Shown here in pieces: positions 8,394-17,949 of a stretch of DNA of 64,000 nucleotides. This DNA is from Streptomyces xylophagus (GTDB lineage: Bacteria; Actinomycetota; Actinomycetes; Streptomycetales; Streptomycetaceae), in NCBI RefSeq assembly GCF_000716435.1, contig NZ_JNWO01000004.1:351193-415192 (forward strand), read 5' to 3'. Under the pieces are notes generated by a model, which was not told the DNA's origin, searched no databases, and saw only the letters and a list, made by a program, of their open reading frames with translations. The translations under genes were made by a program, and so were the position numbers. The first letter of the stretch is position 1; every line of letters begins with the position of its first letter.

Positions 8394-11231
8394 TTGTCCC
8401 CGACCAGCGAGACCGCACACGGCGGCCGCCGACTCGTCATCGTCGAGTCCCCTGCCAAGGCGAAGACGATCAAGGGCTACCTCGGCCCCGGATATGTCGT
8501 CGAGGCGAGCGTCGGGCACATCCGCGACCTTCCCAACGGCGCCGCGGAGGTGCCCGAGAAGTACACCGGCGAGGTCCGCCGCCTTGGTGTGGACGTCGAC
8601 CACGACTTCGCGCCGATCTATGTGGTCAACGCCGACAAGCGGGCCCAGGTCAAGAAGCTCAAGGACCTGCTCAAGGACTCCGACGAACTCTTCCTCGCCA
8701 CCGATGAGGACCGCGAGGGCGAGGCCATCGCGTGGCACCTCCTCGAGGTTCTGAAGCCCAAGGTCCCGGTCAAGCGCATGGTGTTCCACGAGATCACCAA
8801 GGACGCGATCCGCGCCGCCGTCGCCAACCCGCGCGACCTCAACCAGCCCCTGGTCGACGCCCAGGAGACCCGCCGTATCCTCGACCGCCTCTACGGCTAC
8901 GAGGTCTCGCCGGTCCTGTGGAAGAAGGTCATGCCGCGCCTGTCGGCCGGCCGTGTCCAGTCCGTCGCCACCCGGCTCGTCGTCGAGCGTGAGCGTGAGC
9001 GCATCGCGTTCCGGTCCGCCGAGTACTGGGACCTGACCGGCACCTTCGGTACCGGCCGGGCGGGCGACGCGAGCGACCCGTCGACCCTTGTGGCACGCCT
9101 CCAGGCCGTCGACGGCAAGCGGGTCGCCCAGGGCCGCGACTTCGACTCCCTGGGGCAGATCAAGAGCGCGAACACCCTCCACCTCGACGAGGCCAACGCC
9201 CGCGCGCTGGCCGCCGCCCTGGAGGACACGCGGTTCGCCGTCCGGTCCGTCGAGTCGAAGCCGTATCGACGTTCGCCGTACGCCCCGTTCCGTACGACGA
9301 CCCTCCAGCAGGAGGCCAGCCGCAAGCTCGGCTTCGGCGCGAAGGCCACCATGCAGGTCGCGCAGAAGCTGTACGAGAACGGCTACATCACCTACATGCG
9401 TACGGACTCCACGACCCTGAGCGAGACGGCGATCACCGCCGCCCGCGCCCAGGTGACGCAGCTGTACGGCGCCGACTACCTGCCGGCCCAGCCGCGCGTG
9501 TACGCCGGGAAGGTGAAGAACGCCCAGGAGGCGCACGAGGCGATCCGCCCCTCGGGTGATCGTTTCCGCACCCCCGCCGAGACCGGTCTGACCGGCGACC
9601 AGTTCAAGCTCTACGAGCTGATCTGGAAGCGGACCGTCGCCTCGCAGATGAAGGACGCGGTCGGCAACTCCGTCACCGTGAAGATCGCGGGCACCTCGTC
9701 CGACGGCCGGGACGTCGAGTTCAGCGCCTCCGGCAAGACGATCACCTTCCACGGGTTTTTGAAGGCCTACGTAGAGGGTGCCGACGACCCGAACGCCGAG
9801 TTGGACGACCGCGAGCGCCGGCTGCCGCAGGTCGCCGAGGGCGACGCGCTCAGCGCCGAGGAGATCACGGTCGACGGGCACGCCACCAAGCCCCCGGCCC
9901 GCTACACCGAGGCCAGCCTCGTCAAGGAGCTCGAAGAGCGCGAGATCGGCCGCCCGTCGACGTACGCGTCGATCATCGGCACGATCCTCGACCGCGGCTA
10001 CGTCTTCAAGAAGGGCACGGCCCTGGTGCCGTCCTTCCTGTCCTTCGCCGTGGTCAACCTCCTGGAGAAGCACTTCGGTCGACTGGTCGACTACAGCTTC
10101 ACCGCCAAGATGGAGGACGACCTCGACCGCATCGCCAGCGGCGAGGCACAGGCCGTGCCGTGGCTGCGCCGCTTCTACTTCGGTGAGGGCGAGGCGACGG
10201 GTGCCGCCGAGGCAGGCAACGGCGACGGCGACCACCTGGGCGGACTCAAGGAACTCGTCACCGACCTGGGCGCGATCGACGCCCGCGAGGTGTCGTCCTT
10301 CCCGGTCGGCAACGACATCATGCTGCGGGTGGGCCGCTACGGCCCCTACGTGGAGCGCGGCGAGAAGGACTCCGAGAACCACCAGCGCGCCGACGTGCCC
10401 GAGGACCTGGCGCCGGACGAGCTCAGCGTCGAGCACGCGGAGGAACTGCTCGCCAAGCCGAGCGGCGACTTCGAGCTGGGCGCCGACCCCGAGTCGGGAC
10501 ACCAGATCATCGCCCGCGACGGCCGCTACGGCCCGTACGTCACCGAGGTGCTCCCCGAGGGCACCCCGAAGACCGGCAAGAACGCCGTCAAGCCGCGTAC
10601 GGCCTCGCTGTTCAAGTCGATGTCCCTCGACACGGTGACGCTCGCCGACGCCCTCAAGCTGATGTCGCTGCCGCGTGTCGTCGGCAAGGACGCCGAGGGT
10701 GTGGAGATCACCGCGCAGAACGGGCGCTACGGGCCGTACCTGAAGAAGGGCACGGACTCCCGCTCGCTGACGGCCGAGGACCAGCTCTTCACGATCACCC
10801 TCGAAGAGGCGATGGAGATCTACTCCCAGCCCAAGCAGCGCGGCCGGGCCGCGGCCAAGCCGCCGCTGAAGGAACTCGGCACCGACCCGGTCAGCGAGAA
10901 GCCCGTCGTCGTCAAGGACGGCCGTTTCGGGCCGTACGTCACCGACGGCGAGACCAACGCGACCCTGCGCTCCGGCGACAGCGTCGAGGAGATCACCCCG
11001 GAGCGCGGCTACGAGCTGCTCGCCGAGAAGCGGGCCAAGTCGCCCGCCAAGAAGACGGCGAAGAAGGCCCCGGCGAAGAAGGCGGCGGCCAAGAAGGCGC
11101 CCGCCAAGAAGACGACGACGGCGAAGAAGACCGTCGCGAAGACGACGACGGCCGCCAAGAAGACGACCACGGCCGCGAAGACGGCGACGGCCAAGAAGAC
11201 GGCCACCTCCAAGGTGGCGTCCGAGGACTGA
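8394..11231 (+). CDS. topA: DNA topoisomerase I
   Basis: A 945-residue type IA topoisomerase that relaxes negative supercoils. The N-terminal TOPRIM domain begins with RRLVIVESPAKAKTIKGYLG and has the acidic triad in DEDREGE. The active-site Tyr is in YITYMRTDS at about residue 334. The C-terminal part has repeated RYGPYV topoisomerase C-terminal repeats rather than Cys zinc ribbons. It ends in a Lys/Ala-rich tail of about 60 residues, typical of Streptomyces TopA and known to aid processivity. The TTG at 8394 matches homologue starts (SPTSETA). Confidence 0.97.
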   Translation: MSPTSETAHGGRRLVIVESPAKAKTIKGYLGPGYVVEASVGHIRDLPNGAAEVPEKYTGEVRRLGVDVDHDFAPIYVVNADKRAQVKKLKDLLKDSDELFLATDEDREGEAIAWHLLEVLKPKVPVKRMVFHEITKDAIRAAVANPRDLNQPLVDAQETRRILDRLYGYEVSPVLWKKVMPRLSAGRVQSVATRLVVERERERIAFRSAEYWDLTGTFGTGRAGDASDPSTLVARLQAVDGKRVAQGRDFDSLGQIKSANTLHLDEANARALAAALEDTRFAVRSVESKPYRRSPYAPFRTTTLQQEASRKLGFGAKATMQVAQKLYENGYITYMRTDSTTLSETAITAARAQVTQLYGADYLPAQPRVYAGKVKNAQEAHEAIRPSGDRFRTPAETGLTGDQFKLYELIWKRTVASQMKDAVGNSVTVKIAGTSSDGRDVEFSASGKTITFHGFLKAYVEGADDPNAELDDRERRLPQVAEGDALSAEEITVDGHATKPPARYTEASLVKELEEREIGRPSTYASIIGTILDRGYVFKKGTALVPSFLSFAVVNLLEKHFGRLVDYSFTAKMEDDLDRIASGEAQAVPWLRRFYFGEGEATGAAEAGNGDGDHLGGLKELVTDLGAIDAREVSSFPVGNDIMLRVGRYGPYVERGEKDSENHQRADVPEDLAPDELSVEHAEELLAKPSGDFELGADPESGHQIIARDGRYGPYVTEVLPEGTPKTGKNAVKPRTASLFKSMSLDTVTLADALKLMSLPRVVGKDAEGVEITAQNGRYGPYLKKGTDSRSLTAEDQLFTITLEEAMEIYSQPKQRGRAAAKPPLKELGTDPVSEKPVVVKDGRFGPYVTDGETNATLRSGDSVEEITPERGYELLAEKRAKSPAKKTAKKAPAKKAAAKKAPAKKTTTAKKTVAKTTTAAKKTTTAAKTATAKKTATSKVASED

Positions 11232-11290
11232 CGCCTGTTGCCCGCGGGGTGAGGAGCGCACGCTTCCTGCACCGCGGGTTCGCGAAACGA

Positions 11291-11321
11291 ACGCCCCGGC
11301 ATCACTTTGGTGTCGGGGCGT
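11291..11321 (+). terminator. Hairpin after topA
   Basis: Arms ACGCCCCG and CGGGGCGT with an inner CAC/GTG pairing, located between topA and the tmk fusion gene. Confidence 0.65.
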
Positions 11322-11376
11322 GCGCAGGTCCGGGCGGGCGCGGCTTGTTGTCGGTGGCTGCCGATAGGCTGAAAGC

Positions 11377-14300
11377 ATGACGCCAGCCGAGCAGCCAACG
11401 GCCCACCAGCCGGCCCCCGACGACGCCCTTGTCGCGGACTCCCGCGAGCGTGCCGTCCGCGCCCTGCTGCGCCAACCGCAGCTCAAGCGGCTGTGGAGCG
11501 CACAGTTCGTGACGAGTGTCGGTGACACTCTCGCCCTGCTGGTCCTGGTCGTGCTCGCCTTCCAGGCGGCGATCCTCCAGGGCTCCTTCGGCGGCGGCTA
11601 CCGGGGCGTGGCGTTGGCGGTGGCGACCGTCTTCGGGGCGCGCATCCTCGCGACACTGCTCTTCGGGGCGGTGCTCCTCGGCCCGCTCAGCTCGCTCACC
11701 TCCCAGGACGGCCCCCTCGACCGGCGCTGGACCATGGTCGGCGCGGACGGTCTGCGGGCCGCGCTGCTGATCGTCGCCCCGCTGTGGATCGACTGGACCC
11801 CGGACAACGCACTGGCCGTGCTCCTGGTGACCGCCTTCGTGACCGGAGTCGCCGAGCGCTTCTGGACGGTGTGCCGCGAGAGCGCGGCGCCCGCCCTGCT
11901 GCCCGCCCCGCCGCTGGAGGGCGCCACGGTCAGGCCGCTGCCCGACCACATGGACGCGCTGCGCCGGCTGTCGCTGCGCACCAGCTTCGTGGCGATCCCC
12001 CTCGCCGCCGCGGCCCTCGTCGTGGCCGCGCTGCTCAACAACCTGCTGGGCACCGGCGTCGCCTGGTTCGACCAGCACCAGGCAGCGCTCGGTTCGTACG
12101 TCGCCGCCGGGCTGTTCGCCGCGTCCCTCTCCGTGCTGACAGCCCTGGAACTGCCCGCCGCCCGCACCCCGCGCGCGCGGTCGCCGCTCGAAGGGCTGCG
12201 CCGCCCCAGGACGGGCACCGGCATCGACAAGGGCCGTACGGGGGCCATCGCGCTGCTCGTGGTCGCCTGCGCGGCCGTCGCCGGAGCGATCTCCGCCGCC
12301 GTCGCCGTGTCCGTGCTCCAGGCCAAGGACCTGCACGGCGGCCCGGTGACCTTCGGACTGCTGGTGCTCGGACTGACCGGCGGGGTCGTGGTCGGCATCC
12401 GTACGGCGCCCTCCCTGCTGCCGACGCTGTCCCGTCGCCGCCTGCTGACGCTGGCGATCGCCTTCACCGGCATCGCGCTGCTCGCCGCCGGCCTGGTCCC
12501 GGACGTCACCACCGTGCTGCTGATCGTCGCGCTGGCAGGCATCGGCGCGGGCGTGGCCGCCAACACCGGGCACACCCTGCTCGACCAGGAGGCCGAGGAC
12601 TACCGCCGGGCCCGTACGACCGAGCATCTGCACGCGGTCGTCAAGGTCTCGGTGGCGCTCGGCGCGCTGATCGCCCCCCTGGTGGCGGCGCTCATCGGCC
12701 CGCACCGCCTGGAGAACGGCAAGTTCGTGTTCGCGCACGGCGGCGCCGCGTTCACGCTGATGCTGGTCGGCGCGCTGCTGCTGCCGGTCGCCGCGCTGGT
12801 GCTGGCCAAGGTCGACGACCGCGCGGGAGTGCCGTTGCGGCACGATCTGCGGGACGCGCTGCTCGGCGGCGACGACCCCGACACGGTGCCCGCGAGCACC
12901 GGTTTCTTCATCGCCCTGGAGGGCGGCGACGGCGCCGGGAAGTCCACCCAGGCCGAGGCCCTCGCCGAGTGGATAAGGGGCAAGGGACACGAGGTCGTGC
13001 TGACCCGCGAGCCCGGCGCGACACCGGTCGGCAAGCGGCTGCGGTCGATCCTGCTCGACGTGTCGTCGGCGGGACTGTCCCACCGCGCGGAGGCCCTGCT
13101 GTACGCCGCCGACCGCGCGGAGCACGTCGACACCGTCGTACGACCCGCCCTGGAGCGCGGCGCGGTCGTCATCTCGGACCGCTACATCGACTCGTCCGTC
13201 GCCTACCAGGGCGCGGGCCGTGACCTGTCCCCGACCGAGATCGCCCGCATCAACCGCTGGGCGACCGACGGACTCGTCCCGCACATGACCGTCCTGCTGG
13301 ACGTGGACCCGGAGACCGCCCGCGAACGGTTCACGGAGGCGCCGGACCGACTGGAGTCGGAGCCCGCCGAGTTCCACGCGCGCGTACGGTCCGGTTTCCT
13401 CACCCTGGCCGCCGCCGACCCCGGCCGCTACCTGGTGGTGGACGCCGGCCAGGAGCCCGAGGCCGTCACCACGGTGATCAGGCACCGCCTCGACACCGTC
13501 CTGCCGCTCTCCGAGGCCGAGATCAAGGCCCAGGAGGAAGCGCGGAAGGCCGCCGAGGAGGAGGCCCGCCGCAAGGCCGAGGAAGAGGCCGCCCGCAAGG
13601 CCGAGGAGGAGCGCCTGGAGCGCGAGCGCCAGGAGCAGCTCGCCCAGCTGCGCGCCGAGGAGGAGGAGCGCAAGCGGCGCGAGCTGGAGGAGGCCCAGCG
13701 CCGCGAGGCCGAGCGCCAGGCCGAAGAGGCCAGGCAGCGCGCCGAGGACGCACGCAGGCGTGCCGAGGAGGAGAAGGCCCGCCTCCTCGCCGAGGAAGAG
13801 GCCCGTGTCGCCGAGGAGGCCCGCCGCAGGGCCGAGGCGGACCGGCTGCGCAAGCAGGCTGAGGATGAGGCCCGGCTGCGCGCCGAGGCCGAGGCACGGC
13901 GACTGGAGAAGCAGCGCAAGGCCGAGGCGGCGCTGCTGGCGGCCGAGGAGGCACGCCGGTTGGCGGCGGAAGCGGCGGCCGCGGCGGAGGTGGCCGCTCG
14001 ACAACCGACGGCTCCTGTGGTCCCTGTGGTTCCGTCCGCTCCGGAGGCCAGGGCCGAGGCGTCGACTGTGCAGACGCCTCTGGTGAAGCCGGCGGGTGGA
14101 AGCGCGGGTTCGGGTGGGCGTTCGGCGGAGGACACGGCTGTGCTGCGGCCGGTGGGCTCCGGTGCCGCCGACGAGACGACTGTGTTGCGATCGGTGTCCG
14201 GGGACTCCGCGGCGAGTGACTCCGAGGTGCGCGATTCCGAGGTGACTGCCGAGCTTCCGCAGCCGCCCGCTCCTGCGGGGGCCGCCGAGGAGACTGCGGT

Positions 14301-14703
14301 GCTGCCGCCGGTGTCCGCCGCCGAGGAGACGGCGGTCCTGCCGCCCGTACGGTCCGGGGCGGCCGACGAGACGGCCGTACTGCCGCCGGTCGGTGCCGCG
14401 GACGAGACCGCGGTGCTGCCGCCGGTGCGCGGGCAGGATCCGGCGGACCGGGTGCCCGAAGGCTTCTTCCGGGACGAGCGTCCGGCCGACCGGGGGCCCG
14501 AGGACCGTACGCGCGAACTGCCCCAGGTCGACGAGCAGGGGGCGCCGCGACGCCGGCCGCGACCCGACTGGGCCGAGGAGACTCCGCTGGACGACCTGCC
14601 GTCGTTGGCCGACGAACTGCTCGGTCCGCGCGAGGCCGGTGACTTCGACCACGACGACGACACGGGTCGTGGACGGGGCCGTGGTCGGGGGCGCAGGGGC
14701 TGA
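11377..14703 (+). CDS. tmk: MFS-like membrane domain fused to thymidylate kinase
   Basis: An 1108-residue fusion. Residues 1 to about 480 are polytopic and resemble a major facilitator transporter. Residues about 508-715 are a complete dTMP kinase (dTMP to dTDP), with P-loop GGDGAGKST near 517, the substrate motif SDRYIDSSVAYQG near 600 and a Leu/Arg-rich lid. Next comes a highly charged Glu/Arg/Ala region (about 715-880) predicted to be a coiled coil. A disordered tail follows with at least five copies of a DETAVLPPV-like repeat. The fusion is conserved in Streptomyces; the transported substrate is unknown. The enzyme would be membrane tethered. Confidence 0.93.
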   Translation: MTPAEQPTAHQPAPDDALVADSRERAVRALLRQPQLKRLWSAQFVTSVGDTLALLVLVVLAFQAAILQGSFGGGYRGVALAVATVFGARILATLLFGAVLLGPLSSLTSQDGPLDRRWTMVGADGLRAALLIVAPLWIDWTPDNALAVLLVTAFVTGVAERFWTVCRESAAPALLPAPPLEGATVRPLPDHMDALRRLSLRTSFVAIPLAAAALVVAALLNNLLGTGVAWFDQHQAALGSYVAAGLFAASLSVLTALELPAARTPRARSPLEGLRRPRTGTGIDKGRTGAIALLVVACAAVAGAISAAVAVSVLQAKDLHGGPVTFGLLVLGLTGGVVVGIRTAPSLLPTLSRRRLLTLAIAFTGIALLAAGLVPDVTTVLLIVALAGIGAGVAANTGHTLLDQEAEDYRRARTTEHLHAVVKVSVALGALIAPLVAALIGPHRLENGKFVFAHGGAAFTLMLVGALLLPVAALVLAKVDDRAGVPLRHDLRDALLGGDDPDTVPASTGFFIALEGGDGAGKSTQAEALAEWIRGKGHEVVLTREPGATPVGKRLRSILLDVSSAGLSHRAEALLYAADRAEHVDTVVRPALERGAVVISDRYIDSSVAYQGAGRDLSPTEIARINRWATDGLVPHMTVLLDVDPETARERFTEAPDRLESEPAEFHARVRSGFLTLAAADPGRYLVVDAGQEPEAVTTVIRHRLDTVLPLSEAEIKAQEEARKAAEEEARRKAEEEAARKAEEERLERERQEQLAQLRAEEEERKRRELEEAQRREAERQAEEARQRAEDARRRAEEEKARLLAEEEARVAEEARRRAEADRLRKQAEDEARLRAEAEARRLEKQRKAEAALLAAEEARRLAAEAAAAAEVAARQPTAPVVPVVPSAPEARAEASTVQTPLVKPAGGSAGSGGRSAEDTAVLRPVGSGAADETTVLRSVSGDSAASDSEVRDSEVTAELPQPPAPAGAAEETAVLPPVSAAEETAVLPPVRSGAADETAVLPPVGAADETAVLPPVRGQDPADRVPEGFFRDERPADRGPEDRTRELPQVDEQGAPRRRPRPDWAEETPLDDLPSLADELLGPREAGDFDHDDDTGRGRGRGRGRRG

Positions 14704-14863
14704 CGGGCTCGGGCCCACCGCCCATCGGACTTGTGCGCGGGCCCGCGCACAAGGTCCACCCCTTGGGCCGGCGCACCGTAACCCCCTGCCCGGCACCCGT
14801 TGTCAGTGGTGGGCCGCACAATGGATCGCGTAACCCGAAGCGTGACGAAAGGGCCGGTGACCC

Positions 14864-16069
14864 ATGAGTGTGTGGGACGACCTGGTGGGCCAGGAGAAGG
14901 TGAGCGAGCAGCTCGATGCCGCCGCCCGGGACGCCGACGCCTTCGTCACCGCGGCGACCACCGGCACGGCCCCGCCGGAGGCGTCGAAGATGACGCACGC
15001 CTGGCTGTTCACGGGACCGCCCGGCGCGGGACGCAACCAGGCGGCGCGGGCCTTCGCCGCCGCGCTGCAGTGCGTGAGCCCCGACCGCGCGCTCGGCGGC
15101 AGCCCCGGCTGCGGCTTCTGCGACGGCTGTCATACGGCGCTGATCGGCACCCACGCCGACGTCACCACGGTCGCCGCGGTGGGCACGCAGATCCTCGCCG
15201 ACGACATGCGGGACACGGTCCGCAAGTCCTTCACCTCGCCGGCGACCGGCCGCTGGCAGATCATCCTCGTCGAGGACGCCGAGCGGCTGAACGAGAAGTC
15301 CGCCAACGCCGTCCTCAAGGCCGTCGAGGAGCCCGCCCCCCGCACGGTCTGGATCCTCTGCGCCCCCTCGATCGAGGACGTCCTGCCCACGATCCGCTCC
15401 CGCTGCCGCCACCTGAACCTGAGCACGCCCTCGGTCGACGCCATCGCCGACATGCTCGTCCGGCGGGAGGGCATCGAGCCCGGTGTGGCCGCGGCCGCCG
15501 CGCGTGCCACGCAGGGCCATGTCGACCGGGCCCGCCGCCTCGCCACCGACCCGGCCGCGCGTGAACGCCGGGCCGCCGTACTGAAGTTGCCGTTGCGCGT
15601 CGAGGACGTCGGCGGTTGTCTCAAGGCCGCTCAGGAACTCGTCGACGCCGCCGCGGAGGACGCCAAGCACCTGGCCGAGGAGGTGGACGGCAAGGAGACC
15701 GAGGAGATGAAGGCGGCGATGGGCGGAGGGCAGGGCAGCCGGATGCCGCGCGGTACGGCGGGTGTGATGAAGGACCTCGAGGACAAGCAGAAGCGCCGGA
15801 GAACGCGTACGCAGCGCGACAGTCTCGACCTCGCGCTGACCGACCTCACCGCCTTCTACCGCGATGTCCTCGCGCTCCAGTTCGGTTCCCGGGTGGCGAT
15901 CGCCAACGCGGACGCGGAGGACGCCTTGGAGCGGCTGGCCCGCGCCGGTTCACCGGAGTCCACGTTGCGCCGTATCGAGGCGATCGGCGCGTGCAGAGTG
16001 GCGCTTGACCGCAATGTGGCGCCGCTGCTCGCGGTGGAGGCGATGACGTTGGCGCTCAGAGCGGGGTGA
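14864..16069 (+). CDS. holB: DNA polymerase III delta' subunit
   Basis: A 401-residue clamp-loader subunit. It starts MSVWDDLVGQ and has a P-loop-like GPPGAGRN in which the Lys is lost, as expected for the ATPase-inactive delta'. A Cys cluster (CGFCDGC) gives the zinc-binding module of clamp-loader ATPases. Motifs around EDAERLNEKSANAVLKAVEE match the delta' family. It follows tmk at 160 bp, the usual pairing in actinobacteria. Confidence 0.93.
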   Translation: MSVWDDLVGQEKVSEQLDAAARDADAFVTAATTGTAPPEASKMTHAWLFTGPPGAGRNQAARAFAAALQCVSPDRALGGSPGCGFCDGCHTALIGTHADVTTVAAVGTQILADDMRDTVRKSFTSPATGRWQIILVEDAERLNEKSANAVLKAVEEPAPRTVWILCAPSIEDVLPTIRSRCRHLNLSTPSVDAIADMLVRREGIEPGVAAAAARATQGHVDRARRLATDPAARERRAAVLKLPLRVEDVGGCLKAAQELVDAAAEDAKHLAEEVDGKETEEMKAAMGGGQGSRMPRGTAGVMKDLEDKQKRRRTRTQRDSLDLALTDLTAFYRDVLALQFGSRVAIANADAEDALERLARAGSPESTLRRIEAIGACRVALDRNVAPLLAVEAMTLALRAG

Positions 16070-16160
16070 TCTTTTGAGTGTGAGGTTGACGATGTAACTC
16101 GTCCGAGGTGGATTGTGCACACAGGGCGTTCAATTGGTTGCGCAACGTTACGATCGTCTG

Positions 16161-17768
16161 ATGCACATCAGGCGCTCCCTCCGCCAACCCAGTCGGCCCG
16201 GTCGGGCCCGCCGAAGCCGTCGGACCGGTGGCACGCTGCTCGCCGTCGCCGCGCTGCTCGTGTCCGCGTGTTCCCCGGGGAGTTCGACGACGGCGGCGAG
16301 TCCGGCCGCGGACGTGGCGCTGGCCGCGCTGCCGAGGTCGACGCCGTCCACCCTCGCGTCGTACTACGGACAGAAGCTCAGCTGGCACACCTGCGGTGTC
16401 CCCGGTTTCGAGTGCGCCACGATGAAGGCGCCGCTGGACTACGCCAAGCCCACGGCCGGGGACATCCGGCTCGCGGTCGCCCGCAAGAAGGCCACCGGCA
16501 AGGGCAAGCCGCTCGGTTCGCTGATGGTGAACCCGGGCGGGCCGGGCGGTTCGGCGGTCGGCTATCTCCAGCAGTACGCCGGGATCGGCTACCCGGCGGA
16601 GGTCCGCGCCCGCTACGACATGGTTGCGATGGACCCCCGCGGCGTCGCCCGCAGCGAGCCCGTCGAGTGCCTCGGCGGCCGGGCCATGGACACGTTCACG
16701 CAGACCGACACGACCCCCGACGACAAGCGGGAAACCACTCAACTCGTCGACGAATACAAGAAGTTCGCGGAGGGCTGCGGCGCCCACTCGCCTGACGTGC
16801 TGCGCCATGTCTCCACGATCGAGGCCGCGCGGGACATGGACGTCCTGCGGGCGGCGCTGGGGGACCAGAAGCTGACGTATGTGGGGGCGTCGTACGGGAC
16901 GTTCCTCGGGGCGACGTACGCCGGGCTGTTCCCCGACCGGGTCGGCCGTGTCGTCCTGGACGGCGCGATGGACCCGTCCCTCCCCGCGCGCCGGATGAAC
17001 CTCGACCAGACGGCGGGCTTCGAGACGGCGTTCCAGTCCTTCGCGAAGGACTGCGTACGGCAGACCGACTGCCCGCTCGGCGGCAAGGGGACGGCGCCCG
17101 CCAAGGTCGGGACGAACCTGAAGGCCTTCTTCCGCAAGCTCGACGCGCACCCGATCCCCACCGGCGACGCGGACGGCCGCAAACTCGGCGAGGCGCTCGC
17201 CACCACCGGCGTGATCGCGGCGATGTACGACGAGGCGGCCTGGCCGCAGTTGCGCGAGGCGCTCACCTCGGCGATGAAGGAGAAGGACGGCGCGGGGCTG
17301 CTCGTCCTCTCCGACAGTTACTACGAGCGTGACGCCGACGGACGTTACTCGAACCTGATGTTCGCCAACGCCGCCGTGAACTGCCTCGACCTTCCCGCCG
17401 CGTTCTCCACCACCGACCAGGTCGAGAAGGCGCTCCCCGCCTTCGAGAAGGCGTCCCCGGTCTTCGGCGACGGCCTCGCCTGGGCCTCCCTGAACTGCGC
17501 GTACTGGCCGGTCAAGGCGACGGGCGAACCCCACCGCATCGAGGCGAAGGGCGCCGCCCCGATCGTGGTCGTCGGCACGACCCGCGACCCGGCGACCCCG
17601 TACCGCTGGGCCCAGTCCCTGGCCCGCCAACTCTCCTCGGCCCGCCTCCTCACGTACGTCGGCGACGGCCACACGGCGTACGGCCGCGGCAGCAGGTGCA
17701 TCGACACGGCGATCGACACGTATCTGCTCCGCGGGACCCCGCCCGGGGAGGGAAAGCGCTGCTCGTAG
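16161..17768 (+). CDS. Secreted lipoprotein alpha/beta-hydrolase peptidase (Tap/SlpD-like)
   Basis: A 535-residue protein with an Arg-rich N-terminus, a hydrophobic helix and a lipobox (LVSAC), so probably a membrane-anchored exo-enzyme. The nucleophile elbow GASYG has Ser at about residue 244. The C-terminal TAP-like domain supplies Asp (GTTRDPATP) and His (GDGHTAYG). The family cleaves tripeptides or aminoacyl groups from peptide N-termini; exact specificity is inferred. The ATG at 16161 lies directly before a typical signal. A strong hairpin follows. Confidence 0.88.
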   Translation: MHIRRSLRQPSRPGRARRSRRTGGTLLAVAALLVSACSPGSSTTAASPAADVALAALPRSTPSTLASYYGQKLSWHTCGVPGFECATMKAPLDYAKPTAGDIRLAVARKKATGKGKPLGSLMVNPGGPGGSAVGYLQQYAGIGYPAEVRARYDMVAMDPRGVARSEPVECLGGRAMDTFTQTDTTPDDKRETTQLVDEYKKFAEGCGAHSPDVLRHVSTIEAARDMDVLRAALGDQKLTYVGASYGTFLGATYAGLFPDRVGRVVLDGAMDPSLPARRMNLDQTAGFETAFQSFAKDCVRQTDCPLGGKGTAPAKVGTNLKAFFRKLDAHPIPTGDADGRKLGEALATTGVIAAMYDEAAWPQLREALTSAMKEKDGAGLLVLSDSYYERDADGRYSNLMFANAAVNCLDLPAAFSTTDQVEKALPAFEKASPVFGDGLAWASLNCAYWPVKATGEPHRIEAKGAAPIVVVGTTRDPATPYRWAQSLARQLSSARLLTYVGDGHTAYGRGSRCIDTAIDTYLLRGTPPGEGKRCS

Positions 17769-17788
17769 CCTCGGCGCGGCTGCGTTCC

Positions 17789-17821
17789 GGGGGTGCTCCG
17801 GGGGGTGTACGGAGCACCCCC
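17789..17821 (+). terminator. Terminator of the peptidase gene
   Basis: Perfect 11-bp arms GGGGGTGCTCC/GGAGCACCCCC with an 11-nt loop, 20 bp after the stop codon. TAGACT at 17832-17837, just beyond, is a possible -10 for the tRNA. Confidence 0.8.
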
Positions 17822-17875
17822 AGAAACTGTGTAGACTTTCCGACGTTGCTGATCGCACCATGGTGTGGACAGCGC

Positions 17876-17949
17876 GCCGCCTTAGCTCAGATGGCCAGAG
17901 CAACGCACTCGTAATGCGTAGGTCTCGGGTTCGAATCCCGAAGGCGGCT
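17876..17949 (+). tRNA. tRNA-Thr (anticodon CGT)
   Basis: A 74-nt cloverleaf. Acceptor GCCGCCT pairs with AGGCGGC, the D-stem is GCTC/GAGC, and the anticodon stem ACGCA/TGCGT holds loop CTCGTAA (anticodon CGT, reading ACG). The T-stem TCGGG/CCCGA holds loop TTCGAAT, and the discriminator is T. No CCA is encoded. The gene is intact: the prophage integrated inside it but restores its 3' part and terminator from attP. Confidence 0.97.

Noticed and set aside
8247..11528. 1093-residue open frame on the - strand over topA
   Set aside because: Composition (Leu/Arg/Gly/Val) is typical of antisense third-codon bias; topA on the + strand has all catalytic motifs.
14281..14440. Repeats in the tmk tail as a possible CRISPR array
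   Set aside because: The repeats are short, degenerate and in codon phase (DETAVLPPV), with no unique spacers; no CRISPR array was seen anywhere in the window.
11302..14796. 1164-residue open frame opposite the tmk fusion
   Set aside because: Shadow frame; the + frame carries the kinase motifs and the repeats are in phase there.
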